Source: Candidatus Omnitrophota bacterium (lineage in GTDB: Bacteria; Omnitrophota; Gorgyraeia; Gorgyraeales; Gorgyraeaceae). From it: a stretch of 33,244 nucleotides of DNA. This document shows positions 7,237-15,719 of this stretch, one piece after another (within the stretch, counting starts at the first letter, position 1; each line of letters starts with the position of its first letter). The notes beneath the pieces are model-generated. The model was not told the origin of the DNA. It saw only the letters and a list, made by a program, of their open reading frames with translations, and did not search any database. Location of the stretch: NCBI GenBank assembly GCA_030691625.1, contig JAUYDX010000048.1:1-33244 (forward strand). The letters run 5' to 3'. The position numbers were made by a program, and so were the translations under genes.

Positions 7237-7686
7237 ATGATACGAAAAGCTACGATAAGCGACATAAAGGAAATTCAGGATCTTATAAATTTTTACGCGA
7301 AACAGGACCGGATGCTGCCCAGGTCATTGAACGAGCTTTACGAAAATATAAGGGATTTCTTTGTTTATGAAGAAGGCGGGAAGATTTTAGGGTGCTGCGG
7401 CCTGCATATCGCGTGGGAGAATCTGGCTGAGATAAAATCGCTTGCTGTAGAAGAATCCCAGCAGAAAAAAGGCATAGGCGAGAAGCTGGTAAAAGAGGCC
7501 CTGGATGACGCCAGGAAACTCAAGGTAAAAAGGGTTTTTGCCCTGACCTACGCGCCTGTATTTTTTGAAAAATTAGGGTTCAAGAGAATAGAACACGCGG
7601 AACTGCCGCACAAGATCTGGTCAGAGTGCATTAAATGCGTGAAGTTTCCTGACTGCGCGGAAAACGCGCTGGCGATGGATATTTAG
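7237..7686 (+). CDS. ArgA-like N-acetyltransferase (GNAT), probable N-acetylglutamate synthase
   Basis: This 149-residue single-domain GNAT probably acetylates glutamate with acetyl-CoA, the first step of arginine synthesis. Supporting features are MLPRSLNELYENIRDFFV (26-43), IAWENLAEIKSLAV (58-71), the acetyl-CoA loop QQKKGIG (75-81) and the C-terminal ELPHKIWSECIKCVKFPDC, which resembles the short, kinase-free ArgA-type enzymes. The Cys pattern CxxC plus a later Cys (C131, C134, C140) is part of that tail. The gene directly abuts the glgC stop. The other arginine genes are 15 kb downstream, where a bifunctional-type ArgJ is also present, so this enzyme may be anaplerotic. Specificity for glutamate is inferred from family resemblance. 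Confidence 0.78.
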   Translation: MIRKATISDIKEIQDLINFYAKQDRMLPRSLNELYENIRDFFVYEEGGKILGCCGLHIAWENLAEIKSLAVEESQQKKGIGEKLVKEALDDARKLKVKRVFALTYAPVFFEKLGFKRIEHAELPHKIWSECIKCVKFPDCAENALAMDI

Positions 7687-7755
7687 TTCTCGACTAAGCT
7701 TACGTGTATAGTAGCTATGTCCGCTCGAACAATATTCTTCGAGCGAAGTCGAGAA
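7687..7755. repeat. Family D nested palindrome, copy 1
   Basis: Outer arms TTCTCGACT (7687-7695) and AGTCGAGAA (7747-7755) enclose inner arms GCTCGAA (7723-7729) and TTCGAGC (7738-7744). The element fills the gap before leuC, whose start has no clear ribosome binding site. Other copies are at 25275-25351 and 28400-28506. Confidence 0.85.
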
Positions 7756-7769
7756 GAATATTGTGAATT

Positions 7770-9032
7770 ATGGCATATACGATCACTGAAAAGATATTAC
7801 TGGCTCATGCGGATAAGAAGACTGTGGCGCCTGGGGATTTTATCTACGCGAAGATAGACCTCGCGCTCGGTAACGATATTACCGCGCCTATAGCGATACA
7901 GGAGTTCGAGGCAATCGGAGCGAAAAAGGTTTTTGACAGACGAAAAATAGCGCTTGTGCCGGATCACTTTACCCCTGCGAAAGACAAGAAAAGCGCGGAG
8001 CAGGCGAAGGTGCTGGCAAATTTCGCGAAGAAACACAAGATAGAGAATTATTTTGAAGTGGGCAGGATGGGAGTGGAGCACGCGCTTTTGCCAGAGAAGG
8101 GGCTCGTGGGGCCAGGGGATCTGGTCATAGGCGCTGATTCGCATACGTGCACATACGGCGCGCTCGGCGCGTTTTCTACAGGTATTGGATCTACTGATCT
8201 CGCGGCAGGGTTTATAACAGGGTGCGTGTGGCTTAAAGTACCCGAGACTATTAAATTTGTTTATAGCGGAAAATTGAAAAAATGGGTCGGAGGCAAAGAT
8301 CTGATTTTACATACTATAGGCGATATAGGCGTGGACGGCGCTTTATATATGGCAATGGAATTCACAGGTGACGCAATAAAGGCCTTACCGATGGATGACA
8401 GATTCGCAATGTGCAATATGGCAATAGAGGCAGGAGGCAAATCAGGTATTATAGAGCCGGACGAGATCACGAAAAAATATGTTACTAGCGAGGGCAGAAA
8501 AAAGAAGGGCGTATTCTATAAAAGCGATGAAGGCGCGAAATATCACAAGGTAATAGAATATGACGCGGATAAAATAGAGCCGCAGGTTTCAGCGCCGCAT
8601 CTGCCGAGTAATTCCGGGCCTGTGAGCAAATTTAAAAAGGTAAATATAGACCAGTCAGTTATCGGGTCGTGCACTAATGGAAGGATTTCAGATTTAAGGA
8701 TAGCCGCGCAGATTTTAAAAGGGAAAACTGCGAATTCGCGCGTAAGGCTTATAATAATCCCTGCGACCCAGAAGATATATAACCAGGCGATAAAAGAAGG
8801 CCTGGCTGAAATATTTTTAAAGGCGGGCGGGGTGTTTTCTACGCCGAGCTGCGGGCCGTGCCTGGGCGGGCATCTGGGGATACTGGCGAGCGGAGAAAAG
8901 GCAATTGCCACCACAAACAGGAATTTCAGGGGCAGGATGGGTAGTCCTGACAGCGAGGTATATCTCTCAAATCCGGCTGTGGCTGCGGCAAGCGCTATTA
9001 AGGGAAGAATCGCGCATCCGGAAGAGGTTTGA
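7770..9032 (+). CDS. leuC: 3-isopropylmalate dehydratase large subunit
   Basis: With LeuD it isomerises 2-isopropylmalate to 3-isopropylmalate in leucine synthesis, as a 4Fe-4S aconitase-family enzyme. The 420-residue protein has [20 protein letters not shown] (120-139). The cluster cysteines are C301 (GSCTNGR), C361 and C364 (SCGPCLGG), followed by NRNFRGRMG near 383-391. Length fits the archaeal-type short LeuC class. A role in homoaconitate or citramalate isomerisation is possible from sequence. The leuB neighbour and a diaminopimelate lysine pathway in the same window argue for isopropylmalate. The ATG at 7770 follows a family D repeat and lacks an obvious ribosome binding site. leuD starts one base after the stop. 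Confidence 0.93.
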   Translation: MAYTITEKILLAHADKKTVAPGDFIYAKIDLALGNDITAPIAIQEFEAIGAKKVFDRRKIALVPDHFTPAKDKKSAEQAKVLANFAKKHKIENYFEVGRMGVEHALLPEKGLVGPGDLVIGADSHTCTYGALGAFSTGIGSTDLAAGFITGCVWLKVPETIKFVYSGKLKKWVGGKDLILHTIGDIGVDGALYMAMEFTGDAIKALPMDDRFAMCNMAIEAGGKSGIIEPDEITKKYVTSEGRKKKGVFYKSDEGAKYHKVIEYDADKIEPQVSAPHLPSNSGPVSKFKKVNIDQSVIGSCTNGRISDLRIAAQILKGKTANSRVRLIIIPATQKIYNQAIKEGLAEIFLKAGGVFSTPSCGPCLGGHLGILASGEKAIATTNRNFRGRMGSPDSEVYLSNPAVAAASAIKGRIAHPEEV

Positions 9033-9033
9033 T

Positions 9034-9537
9034 ATGAAATTTAAAGGCAAGGTCTGGAAATTCAAGGACGACGTTAATACGGACGAGATAATTCCTGCCA
9101 GGTATCTGAATACCATTGACCCGAAGGAATTTGGCAGTCACTGCATGGAAGACATTGACGCTGAGTTCTCCAAAAAGATATCTAAGGGTGACATAATCGT
9201 GGCGGGCAGGAACTTTGGCTGCGGCTCTTCAAGGGAGCACGCGCAGATCTCCATAAAAGGCGCTGGGATTTCGTGCGTGATCGCGGAAAGTTTTGCCAGG
9301 ATATTTTTAAGGAACGCGATAAATATGGGCCTTCCAATACTGGAGATCAAGGATATCAGCGGGATAAAGGAAGGGGATTATCTAGAGGTCGATTTAGCTG
9401 GCGGGGCAGTGACGGATCTTACAGAGCATAAAGAATACAAGGCAAAGCCGCTGCCGAAATTTATACAGGAGATCATCCGCTCAGGCGGGTTATTAAAATG
9501 GGTACGAAAGAGAGGAATGAGGAAATGCACAGGATAG
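9034..9537 (+). CDS. leuD: 3-isopropylmalate dehydratase small subunit
   Basis: This is the small (swivel-domain) subunit that completes the isopropylmalate isomerase with LeuC. The 167-residue protein shows DDVNTDEIIPARYL (12-25) and the hallmark GRNFGCGSSREHA (58-70), followed by CVIAESFARIFLRNAINMGL (81-100). The frame stays open 43 codons upstream inside leuC, but the ATG at 9034 gives the normal family start and uses GAAGAGG in the leuC end as ribosome binding site. It ends LLKWVRKRGMRKCTG. That basic tail overlaps the leuB start region by 13 bases, which suggests translational coupling. Confidence 0.95.
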   Translation: MKFKGKVWKFKDDVNTDEIIPARYLNTIDPKEFGSHCMEDIDAEFSKKISKGDIIVAGRNFGCGSSREHAQISIKGAGISCVIAESFARIFLRNAINMGLPILEIKDISGIKEGDYLEVDLAGGAVTDLTEHKEYKAKPLPKFIQEIIRSGGLLKWVRKRGMRKCTG

Positions 9538-10574
9538 CAGTGATAGCTGGAGACGGAACAGGGCCAGAGGTTATAAAAGAGGGCCTGAAGGTTTTAAGCG
9601 CTATAAGTAAAAAGGCAGGTTTCAAATACGAGACAGTGGATTATGATTTAGGCGGAGCCAGGTATTTAAAGACAAAGGAACTGGTGCCTGAATCTGTCTT
9701 AAAGGAACTCGCTAAGGTGGATGCCATATATCTGGGCGCAATAGGGCATCCTGATGTAAAACCAGGGATACTGGAACAGGGGATTCTTTTGAAGCTCAGA
9801 TTTGCGCTGGATCAGTATATAAATTTAAGGCCAGTGAAGCTTTACAACGCAAATTTTTGCCCATTAAAGGATAAAAAAGAGTCGGATATAGATTTTGTGG
9901 TGGTGAGGGAAAATTCAGAAGGGCTTTATAAGGGCCTGGGGGAATTTCAGAATAAAGATACCAAGGACGAGGTGGCAATACAGATTTCCCATAACACAAG
10001 AAAAGGCGTTGAGCGCTGTATCAGGTATGCCTTTGAATACACTAAAAAGAGAAATAGAAATAAAAAATTAACGCTTTGCGGAAAGACTAATGTCCTGACA
10101 TTCGCGTGGGATCTGTGGCAGAGGACATTTAATGACGTGGCAAAGGAATATAAGGATATAACCACTGATTACGCCCACGTGGATGCCACTACAATGTGGT
10201 TTGTAAAAAATCCTGAATGGTTTGACGTGATAGTGACAGATAATATGTTCGGAGACATTATTACTGACCTGGGCGCGATGATCCAGGGCGGCATGGGTAT
10301 CGCGGCTGGCGGAAATATAAATCCTGAAGGCGTTTCAATGTTTGAGCCCATAGGCGGTTCAGCTCCGAAATATACAGGCAAAAATGTAATCAATCCTCTG
10401 GCAGCCATATGCGCAATGGGAATGATGCTGGAAAATCTGGGCGAGGAAAAGGCAGCCAAGAGCGTGGAGGACGCTGTTATAAAGGTGGTAAAGACAAAAT
10501 TAAAGTCGCTCGCAGCAGGCAAAATGGGGTATTCGACAACCGAGGTAGGCGACCTGGTTATAAAAAATCTTTAA
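9525..10574 (+). CDS. leuB: 3-isopropylmalate dehydrogenase-type beta-decarboxylating dehydrogenase
   Basis: The enzyme oxidatively decarboxylates 3-isopropylmalate with NAD, giving the leucine keto acid. The 349-residue protein begins MHRIAVIAGDGTGPEVIKEG. It has LKLRFALDQYINLRPVKLY (substrate-binding arginines), VVVRENSEGLYKG, YAHVDATTMWFVKNP, the metal-binding aspartates in VIVTDNMFGDIITDLGAMIQ (about residues 236-255), and GSAPKYTGKNVINPLAAI. I chose the ATG at 9525 (preceded by GAGGAA) over one nine codons upstream because the shorter form begins right at the family's first beta strand. Isocitrate- or homoisocitrate-type activity cannot be excluded, but leuC and leuD next door make leucine synthesis most likely. 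A fragment of the family C repeat follows its stop. Confidence 0.88.
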   Translation: MHRIAVIAGDGTGPEVIKEGLKVLSAISKKAGFKYETVDYDLGGARYLKTKELVPESVLKELAKVDAIYLGAIGHPDVKPGILEQGILLKLRFALDQYINLRPVKLYNANFCPLKDKKESDIDFVVVRENSEGLYKGLGEFQNKDTKDEVAIQISHNTRKGVERCIRYAFEYTKKRNRNKKLTLCGKTNVLTFAWDLWQRTFNDVAKEYKDITTDYAHVDATTMWFVKNPEWFDVIVTDNMFGDIITDLGAMIQGGMGIAAGGNINPEGVSMFEPIGGSAPKYTGKNVINPLAAICAMGMMLENLGEEKAAKSVEDAVIKVVKTKLKSLAAGKMGYSTTEVGDLVIKNL

Positions 10575-10585
10575 AGTTGTTGGGG
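10572..10585. repeat. Family C repeat, right-end fragment
   Basis: TAAAGTTGTTGGGG is identical to the right end of copy 1 plus its flank (1021-1034). Its first three bases are the leuB stop codon. The left arm is absent. Confidence 0.5.
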
Positions 10586-10602
10586 ACATAGAGGGATAAA
10601 AT

Positions 10603-11628
10603 ATGAAAAAGACTAAATATAATGTAGCGGTTATAGGCGTGGGAGTGGTGGGGATAGAGATGCTGAGGGTATTAAAGCAGAGAAATTTTCCCGTAGGGAA
10701 ACTGACTGTGCTGGCGCGTTCAGCCAGGAATATTAATGTGGACGGGGTGAGCTATCCTGTGCAGGCAGTATCCAATGAGGCGTTTGAAGGCGTGGATATT
10801 GCCTTATTCGCAGGTACCGAAGGAGAAAAAGGCGCGGCAGTTACTTACGCCAGTGAGGCTGTAAAACGGGGAGCCGTAGTAATAGATAACGGCGCTGATT
10901 TCAGGATGGACCCAAAGGTGCCGTTAGTGATACCTGAAGTTAACGCAAAAGACGTGAAAAAACATAAAGGCATAATAGCGAATCCGAATTGCTCCACTAT
11001 ACAGATGGTAGCGGCGCTGTGGCCTATTTATCAAAAGGCAGGGCTGAAAAGGGTAGTTGTAACTACATTACAGGCTTCGTCCGGCGCTGGTAAATCAGCT
11101 GTAGAGCAATTAAAAGAGGAAAATTCCATTATTGCAAAAGGTGGATACGAAAATGTGCATGCTGACCTTCTGGATCGGTCTATGCCCCAGCAGTTAGCTT
11201 ATAATGTATTTCCGCATATAGGCGGTTTCAGCGATTTTGATTACACCAGCGAAGAGTGGAAACTCGTGAAAGAGGCCCATAAGATCATGCACGATGATAA
11301 AATAAATATCTCCGCTACCACTGTTAGGGTGCCTGTCAGGACCGGGCATTCTGAGGCGGTCTATATTGAAACGGATAAAGTTATATCTCCTGAAGACGCC
11401 AGGTGCGCGCTTTCCAAATCCAGCGGCATTATAGTGATAGACGACCCGAAAAATAGCTTATACCCGATGCCAAAAGACGCAGAAGGTAAAGACGAGGTTT
11501 TTGTGGGCAGGATCAGAAAAGACCCGTTTGTGAAAAATGGGCTGTGGCTATGGGTAGTGGCTGATAATCTGCGTAAAGGCGCTGCCACTAACGCTGTACA
11601 GATCGCGGAATGCGTAATATCAAACTGA
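10603..11628 (+). CDS. asd: Aspartate-semialdehyde dehydrogenase
   Basis: The enzyme reduces beta-aspartyl phosphate to aspartate semialdehyde with NADPH, the branch point to lysine/diaminopimelate, threonine and methionine. The 341-residue protein has the dinucleotide-binding start NVAVIGVGVVGIEMLRVL. The catalytic cysteine is C130 in GIIANPNCSTIQMVAAL, followed by TLQASSGAGKSAVEQL and the substrate-binding segment VRVPVRTGHSEAVYIE. Length is normal. The nucleotide loop reads GVGVVG where most family members have GATGAVG, a mild deviation. The start at 10603 is preceded by a weak purine stretch (AGAGGGATAAAAT). It is followed by truA, which overlaps its last 19 bases. Other lysine genes lie at 31119 onward. 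Confidence 0.94.
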   Translation: MKKTKYNVAVIGVGVVGIEMLRVLKQRNFPVGKLTVLARSARNINVDGVSYPVQAVSNEAFEGVDIALFAGTEGEKGAAVTYASEAVKRGAVVIDNGADFRMDPKVPLVIPEVNAKDVKKHKGIIANPNCSTIQMVAALWPIYQKAGLKRVVVTTLQASSGAGKSAVEQLKEENSIIAKGGYENVHADLLDRSMPQQLAYNVFPHIGGFSDFDYTSEEWKLVKEAHKIMHDDKINISATTVRVPVRTGHSEAVYIETDKVISPEDARCALSKSSGIIVIDDPKNSLYPMPKDAEGKDEVFVGRIRKDPFVKNGLWLWVVADNLRKGAATNAVQIAECVISN

Positions 11629-12353
11629 TAATCGAATACGACGGATCCGGATTTAACGGCTGGCAGGCGCAGGTTCAAAAGGGAAGGCTAAGGACAATAC
11701 AGGAAGAAATAGAGAAGGCCGCAAAAAAACTTTTCGGAAAAAAGATCTCTCTGACAGGCGCCTCGAGGACTGATTCAGGCGTCCACGCCAGGGCGCAGGC
11801 AGCGAATTTCAGGATAGATTCAAGGTTATCGCTGGATAAAGTCAAGAACGGTTTAAATAACTATCTGCCTCGCCGCATCTCAGTAGTTTCCGCAGAAGAA
11901 GTTCCGGTAAAATTCCATTCCAGGTTTAATTCAAAGGGAAAATTATATAAATATACCATACTGAACAGGCAGACAAGGTCGCCTTTACTTGAAAGGTATT
12001 CCGCTTTTGTGCCTTATAATCTTAGTCTGCCGGATATGAAAAAGGCAGCGAGGTATCTGGTGGGTAAAAAAGATTTCAAGTCATTCCAGGCAATGGGTAA
12101 AAAAGAGAAAAGTTCGGTAAGGACTATCAAGAGGATAGATATTATTTCCAGGCCCCCCGCGATAGAGATATATATGGAGGCGGACGGGTTTTTATATAAT
12201 ATGGCCAGGAATATCGCAGGCACGCTGATAGAGGTAGGTAGAGGCAGGTTCAGGCCTGAATATGTTAAAGAGATATTAGAGAAAAAACAGAGGCCCTTAG
12301 CCGGCCAAACTGCGCCTGCGAAAGGGCTGTGTCTCGAAAAGGTATTTTACTGA
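11610..12353 (+). CDS. truA: tRNA pseudouridine(38-40) synthase
   Basis: TruA converts uridines 38-40 of the tRNA anticodon stem to pseudouridine. The 247-residue protein shows the family start IKLIIEYDGSGFNGWQAQ, then the catalytic aspartate D55 in LTGASRTDSGVHARAQAANF. It also has FHSRFNSKGKLYKYTI with the conserved RxxxKxY, GKKDFKSFQA, and ADGFLYNMARNIAGTLIEVG. All catalytic parts are present and length is normal. The start codon lies inside the end of asd. The stop overlaps the next start by one base (TGATG), so the gene is embedded in a translationally coupled series. Placement between amino-acid and pilus-type genes says nothing specific about its job. Confidence 0.95.
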   Translation: MRNIKLIIEYDGSGFNGWQAQVQKGRLRTIQEEIEKAAKKLFGKKISLTGASRTDSGVHARAQAANFRIDSRLSLDKVKNGLNNYLPRRISVVSAEEVPVKFHSRFNSKGKLYKYTILNRQTRSPLLERYSAFVPYNLSLPDMKKAARYLVGKKDFKSFQAMGKKEKSSVRTIKRIDIISRPPAIEIYMEADGFLYNMARNIAGTLIEVGRGRFRPEYVKEILEKKQRPLAGQTAPAKGLCLEKVFY

Positions 12354-12901
12354 TGGGATATGACATAGCTTTAAAAAAATCCTGGGATGCGCTGGAAGGA
12401 TCCGCCATCAAGGAAAGATACGTCAGATTCTTCAATGACGAGTACGAGATAAATTATTCTGATAGAATTGTTCTTTCAATGTCCTGCAATGCGCCTGCCA
12501 AGGATTACTATAAGCTTCTGATCCTTCACTATCTTGCCAATCAGCATAAAGTAGCCAGCGCGAGCGCCGATAAGTGGATATCCTTTAAAGAGCTCGACGG
12601 CGGGGAGTCGTATTTCTCAGCTTTCCGCAAAAGGGCTATAGACCCGGTCATTAAAAAATACGGGGATAATCCATTGGCTATAATTGAGCGGGGCAAATCT
12701 TTCAATGCCGAAAAAATAGGCACCGGCACCGCGGCCATTTCCATAAACGCCTTTCCGAAAATAAAAATAGCCATTATACTCTGGGCAAAGGACGAGGAAT
12801 TCAGCGCAGAATGCAGCATGCTTTTTAATCAGGAAATAAAAGAGATATTGCCTACCGAAGATGTGGCTGTATTAGGCGGCATAACCGCGGCTTTGATATA
12901 A
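12353..12901 (+). CDS. DUF3786-like protein
   Basis: This 182-residue soluble protein has no signal peptide or membrane segment and an unknown role. I recognise it as resembling DUF3786. Supporting segments are WISFKELDGGESYFSAF (75-91), KIKIAIILWAKDEEFSAECS near 139-158 and LPTEDVAVLGG (about 167-177). From memory, DUF3786 proteins of anaerobes sometimes occur near corrinoid or iron-sulfur enzymes; nothing of that kind is next to this copy. I used the ATG at 12353, which overlaps the truA stop by one base, over a GTG eight codons upstream. Twenty-five bases follow before the next gene, with a small hairpin TGGTGC/GCACCA (12905-12919). Confidence 0.7.
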   Translation: MGYDIALKKSWDALEGSAIKERYVRFFNDEYEINYSDRIVLSMSCNAPAKDYYKLLILHYLANQHKVASASADKWISFKELDGGESYFSAFRKRAIDPVIKKYGDNPLAIIERGKSFNAEKIGTGTAAISINAFPKIKIAIILWAKDEEFSAECSMLFNQEIKEILPTEDVAVLGGITAALI

Positions 12902-12926
12902 GGATGGTGCGTGGCACCAATTTAAT

Positions 12927-13835
12927 ATGGATAGAGTTTGGTATGAGGTGGATCCGTTTAACAGGCTTATTGTGGCCGGCCCGCCAGGTAAAGAGAGGCG
13001 CTCCAGGGTCAGGAAGTTCCGAAGATTGGTTTCAGGCAGGTTCAAGATAGATACCGGTAACGAGCTTTTCTACGAAGTCAATAAATCTTCAGATGCAGAT
13101 ATCCCGCAAAAGATAAAATTCTCAGGCAAATACTCTCTGGATAAAAATCATAACCTGGTCTTTACGCTCAATAAATGGAATAACCAGTGCGAGGGGAATA
13201 GACTTACTTTAAAGACCAGGATAATGGACGCGAAGAGTAACGAGATCACGCTGCTGGTAAATTCCAAGGCGGATAAGAATAAAGGCCTAACTTATATAAT
13301 GAAACTTTACGGCGTGTGGCAGGCTGATAAGCGTAATAGGCTTATGTTCGGGGTAGAAAGGGATCCTGGGCGCGCGGATAATCTGACGCTTTCCGGCGCG
13401 TGGGAGATAAATAAGAATAATGAGATAGTTTACAGGCGCGGGAAGGAATCGCAGGCTATTATTTTCAGGGGCTCCTGGGATATTTCTGACAGGAATAGAA
13501 TAAGTTATGCGCTTGATAAAAAAATAAACTCAGGATTTAATTTTAAGGCTTCTCTTGGCGCCGTGGTTTCAAAAGCCAAGGATAAATCTCTTGTCTTTGA
13601 TGTAGGTATAGGGATATCCAAGGCTAAAAAGCTGCGCAAAAAAGTTATTTTCTCGGGCAAGTGGAAAATGGATAAGGGCAAAGAGCTTATTCTGGAGACA
13701 TCTGACGCGGAACAGGCTGGGGTGAAGTTAAAGCTTACAAAAGAAATGTTTGACAAGAGTGCCATAGCTTATATAGAATCTATATTTAGGGATGAAGAAG
13801 GGTATGTCGGCGGAGGCATAGCGTTTAAATGGTAA
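12927..13835 (+). CDS. Nine-fold beta-strand repeat protein of unknown function
   Basis: No family is recognised. The 302-residue protein is built almost wholly from a repeat of about 30 residues with the pattern [FLV]xGxWxIDKxNxLxYxLxK. The clearest copies are at 35-53 (VSGRFKIDTGNELFYEVNK), 65-83, 127-145, 155-173 (LSGAWEINKNNEIVYRRGK), 180-198 and 242-260. Weaker ones lie at 4-22, 95-113 and 210-228. The alternation of polar and hydrophobic residues with turn-like DKNN sequences suggests paired beta strands forming a solenoid or barrel-like sheet. It has no signal peptide and no hydrophobic segment, ends GGGIAFKW, and is very basic in places. It overlaps the following pseudopilin gene by seven bases, so a link to the pilus-like apparatus is plausible but unproven. 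Its ribosome binding site is weak. Confidence 0.7.
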   Translation: MDRVWYEVDPFNRLIVAGPPGKERRSRVRKFRRLVSGRFKIDTGNELFYEVNKSSDADIPQKIKFSGKYSLDKNHNLVFTLNKWNNQCEGNRLTLKTRIMDAKSNEITLLVNSKADKNKGLTYIMKLYGVWQADKRNRLMFGVERDPGRADNLTLSGAWEINKNNEIVYRRGKESQAIIFRGSWDISDRNRISYALDKKINSGFNFKASLGAVVSKAKDKSLVFDVGIGISKAKKLRKKVIFSGKWKMDKGKELILETSDAEQAGVKLKLTKEMFDKSAIAYIESIFRDEEGYVGGGIAFKW

Positions 13836-14266
13836 AGAAAAAGGCAGGTTTTACGCTTCTGGAGCTAATGATAGGCGTGTGCGTGCTTATCGTGGCGCTC
13901 GTGGGACTATTAAGTGTCTTTGCCCACATGATATCTCTCAATGAAAATTCCAGTAAGCTCACGCTGGGAGTGGCCGCGTGCCAGGCAAAACTGGAAGAGA
14001 TGCGGAATTCCACATTTTCCATTTTATACACTACCTACAATAATACAAGCTTTAATCCCAGCGGTTTCGCAACAGGCGAGGCAAAAGGCGCCATATCAAT
14101 AAATAATTCAAATCCAAATCTTTTACAGGTTTCTGTAAATGTTTCCTGGAGGACGCGCTCTAACAGGGTGATAGGCGGGGATCAAAACCTCAATGGAGTC
14201 CTGGATGCGGGAGAATCTTCGCTGAATTCCCCGGCATCCATCACCACTCTTATTGGCCAGAGATGA
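13829..14266 (+). CDS. Type IV pilin-like/type II secretion pseudopilin (PilV/GspI-like)
   Basis: This 145-residue minor pseudopilin is expected to be processed by prepilin peptidase and to assemble in an inner-membrane pseudopilus or pilus. The leader KKKAG is followed by FTLLELMIG, with glutamate at position +5 of the mature protein and a hydrophobic helix running to about residue 34. The pattern CQAKLEEMRN in the helix resembles PilV/GspI. The C-terminal part has GGDQNLNGVLDAGE, an aspartate-rich loop that could bind calcium. It overlaps the beta-repeat gene by seven bases and the next pseudopilin gene by four (ATGA). No assembly ATPase or secretin gene is in the window. Confidence 0.85.
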   Translation: MVKKKAGFTLLELMIGVCVLIVALVGLLSVFAHMISLNENSSKLTLGVAACQAKLEEMRNSTFSILYTTYNNTSFNPSGFATGEAKGAISINNSNPNLLQVSVNVSWRTRSNRVIGGDQNLNGVLDAGESSLNSPASITTLIGQR

Positions 14267-14790
14267 TTAAAAAATATAAAGGTTTTACCTTAATTGAAAT
14301 AGTTGTCGTGGCGTTTTTATTTTCAATAATCTCCGCGGCTATTTTTAGCGTGCTCGCGACCGGCAGAAACTCCCTTACTTCCGGAGAATCGCGGGTAGGC
14401 GTAGTGCAGGCGTGCAGAAATGGACTTGATTCCATGATAAAAGAATTAAGGCAGGCAGGCGCAGCCACGATAACAGGGGTGCCGGCAAACGGCACAAACT
14501 ACAGCTCAATAACATTTCAGATACCTGCGGCCATAGCCAGCGCGGGTATAACATGGTCAAACGCTATCCAGTACAGCCTGGGAGGTTTAAATGGCACGCA
14601 GTTGATCAGGACACAGTCAGGGAACCAGAAGGTCCTGGCAAACAATATCTCGGCAGTAAGTTTTAATAGGAGCGCCGCGAATCCTAATGTGGTGAATATA
14701 AATATCACGGCGCAGAAAAATACATTTCCGGGTTTTACAGCAGGGCAGACTATCGTAACACTTAGTTCGCAGGTAAGGGCTAGAAACTAA
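14263..14790 (+). CDS. Prepilin-type protein (PilW/GspJ-like)
   Basis: This 175-residue minor pseudopilin has the prepilin signature KKYKG followed by FTLIEIVVV. Glutamate is at +5 and the N-terminal hydrophobic helix runs to about residue 28 (FSIISAAIFSVLATG). The globular part (from about residue 45) is rich in Ser, Asn and Thr and ends IVTLSSQVRARN, as in GspJ/PilW proteins. Its start overlaps the stop of the preceding pseudopilin gene (ATGA), and the next gene begins one base after its stop. The order I-like, J-like, K-like matches minor pseudopilin sets that cap type II secretion or type IV pilus fibres. Confidence 0.83.
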   Translation: MIKKYKGFTLIEIVVVAFLFSIISAAIFSVLATGRNSLTSGESRVGVVQACRNGLDSMIKELRQAGAATITGVPANGTNYSSITFQIPAAIASAGITWSNAIQYSLGGLNGTQLIRTQSGNQKVLANNISAVSFNRSAANPNVVNINITAQKNTFPGFTAGQTIVTLSSQVRARN

Positions 14791-14791
14791 T

Positions 14792-15679
14792 ATGCTGAAT
14801 TTAAAAAATAGAAAAGGTTTTGTGCTCGTCACAGCTTACATGGTGGTGGCGGTTCTCGTGATAATGGCCACGAGTTTTTCAGCCAGGACCATCAGCGAAA
14901 AAAGGGTGGCTGACAAGGAAAGGGACACTGTCCAGGCGCTGTGGCTCGCAGAGGCAGGCGTGGACAGGGCTATTCAGGAACTGCCCGCTACGCCTTTATC
15001 AGGCACGCTAGGCCAGGGCGCGTATTCTACTCAGACAACTGCTTTGGACTCATCCGCTTATCTTATAACTTCAATAGGCGGGGTCCCAGATGCCAATGCA
15101 GCCAGCGCTAATAATGCTATCAGAAAACTCAGCGTGGTTTTGCAGCGGGCTATGAGCCCTGGTAATCCAGGAGACGTGACCAGCGCTATTACTGCAACCG
15201 GAGCTGTCACTATAAAAGGAAGCGCTGTTGTAAATGGCGAAGTGGATGAAAACCAGGTTTTCGATTTCGAGGAGATATTCGGGATATCTAAAAGCGCCAT
15301 GAGAAGCAGGGCCACGCGAATCTACACAGATCCAGCCAATAATATTACCCCTGTAAATCAATGCACGTGGGTGGATATGAACAGCATAACTGAAATGAAA
15401 ATCACAGAGACTGGCTGGTCAGGAAGCGGAATACTGGTTGTGGACGGAGACCTGAATATAACAGGAGGGACTTTTTCAGGCATAATATGGGTGATAGGCA
15501 CGCTGACGGTGAGCGGCAACCCTATTATAGACGGCGCTTTATTTGTGGAAAGCGGGGCAGAGGTTAATACCCTTACAGGTAACCCCACAGTGAGTTTTGA
15601 CAGCGATGCTGTGGCTGACGCATTTGGTTTTATACCCACCACCTCGAGTCCCACTATAATAGGCTGGAAAGAAGATTGA
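14792..15679 (+). CDS. PilX/GspK-like pilus assembly protein with beta-rich C-terminal domain
   Basis: This 295-residue protein has a prepilin-like leader (NRKG followed by FVLVTAYMVVAVLVIMATS) in which position +5 is Thr and not Glu, as seen in GspK-type proteins. The segment VQALWLAEAGVDRAIQEL (about 44-61) is a PilX N-terminal hallmark. The rest is beta-rich, with short strand-turn units such as ITATGAVTIKGSAVVNGEVD and ILVVDGDLNITGGTFSG, then TLTVSGNPIIDGALFVESG. These resemble polymer-forming or right-handed beta-helix domains. It probably completes the minor pseudopilin trio. The family A palindrome at 15679-15713 overlaps its stop codon by one base. Confidence 0.78.
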   Translation: MLNLKNRKGFVLVTAYMVVAVLVIMATSFSARTISEKRVADKERDTVQALWLAEAGVDRAIQELPATPLSGTLGQGAYSTQTTALDSSAYLITSIGGVPDANAASANNAIRKLSVVLQRAMSPGNPGDVTSAITATGAVTIKGSAVVNGEVDENQVFDFEEIFGISKSAMRSRATRIYTDPANNITPVNQCTWVDMNSITEMKITETGWSGSGILVVDGDLNITGGTFSGIIWVIGTLTVSGNPIIDGALFVESGAEVNTLTGNPTVSFDSDAVADAFGFIPTTSSPTIIGWKED

Positions 15680-15713
15680 TTGTAGGGGAGGGTTTAAAAC
15701 CCTCCCCTACAAT
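15679..15713. repeat. Family A palindrome, copy 2
   Basis: Arms of 17 bases (ATTGTAGGGGAGGGTTT and its complement) surround a single central A at 15696. It sits between the PilX-like gene and the acyl ligase gene. The last base of the upstream TGA stop is its first base. Confidence 0.9.
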
Positions 15714-15719
15714 TACGCT

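Noticed and set aside
8905-9033. Extended leuD frame beginning inside leuC
   Set aside because: The extra 43 codons are leuC in another frame; the family start is at the ATG at 9034.
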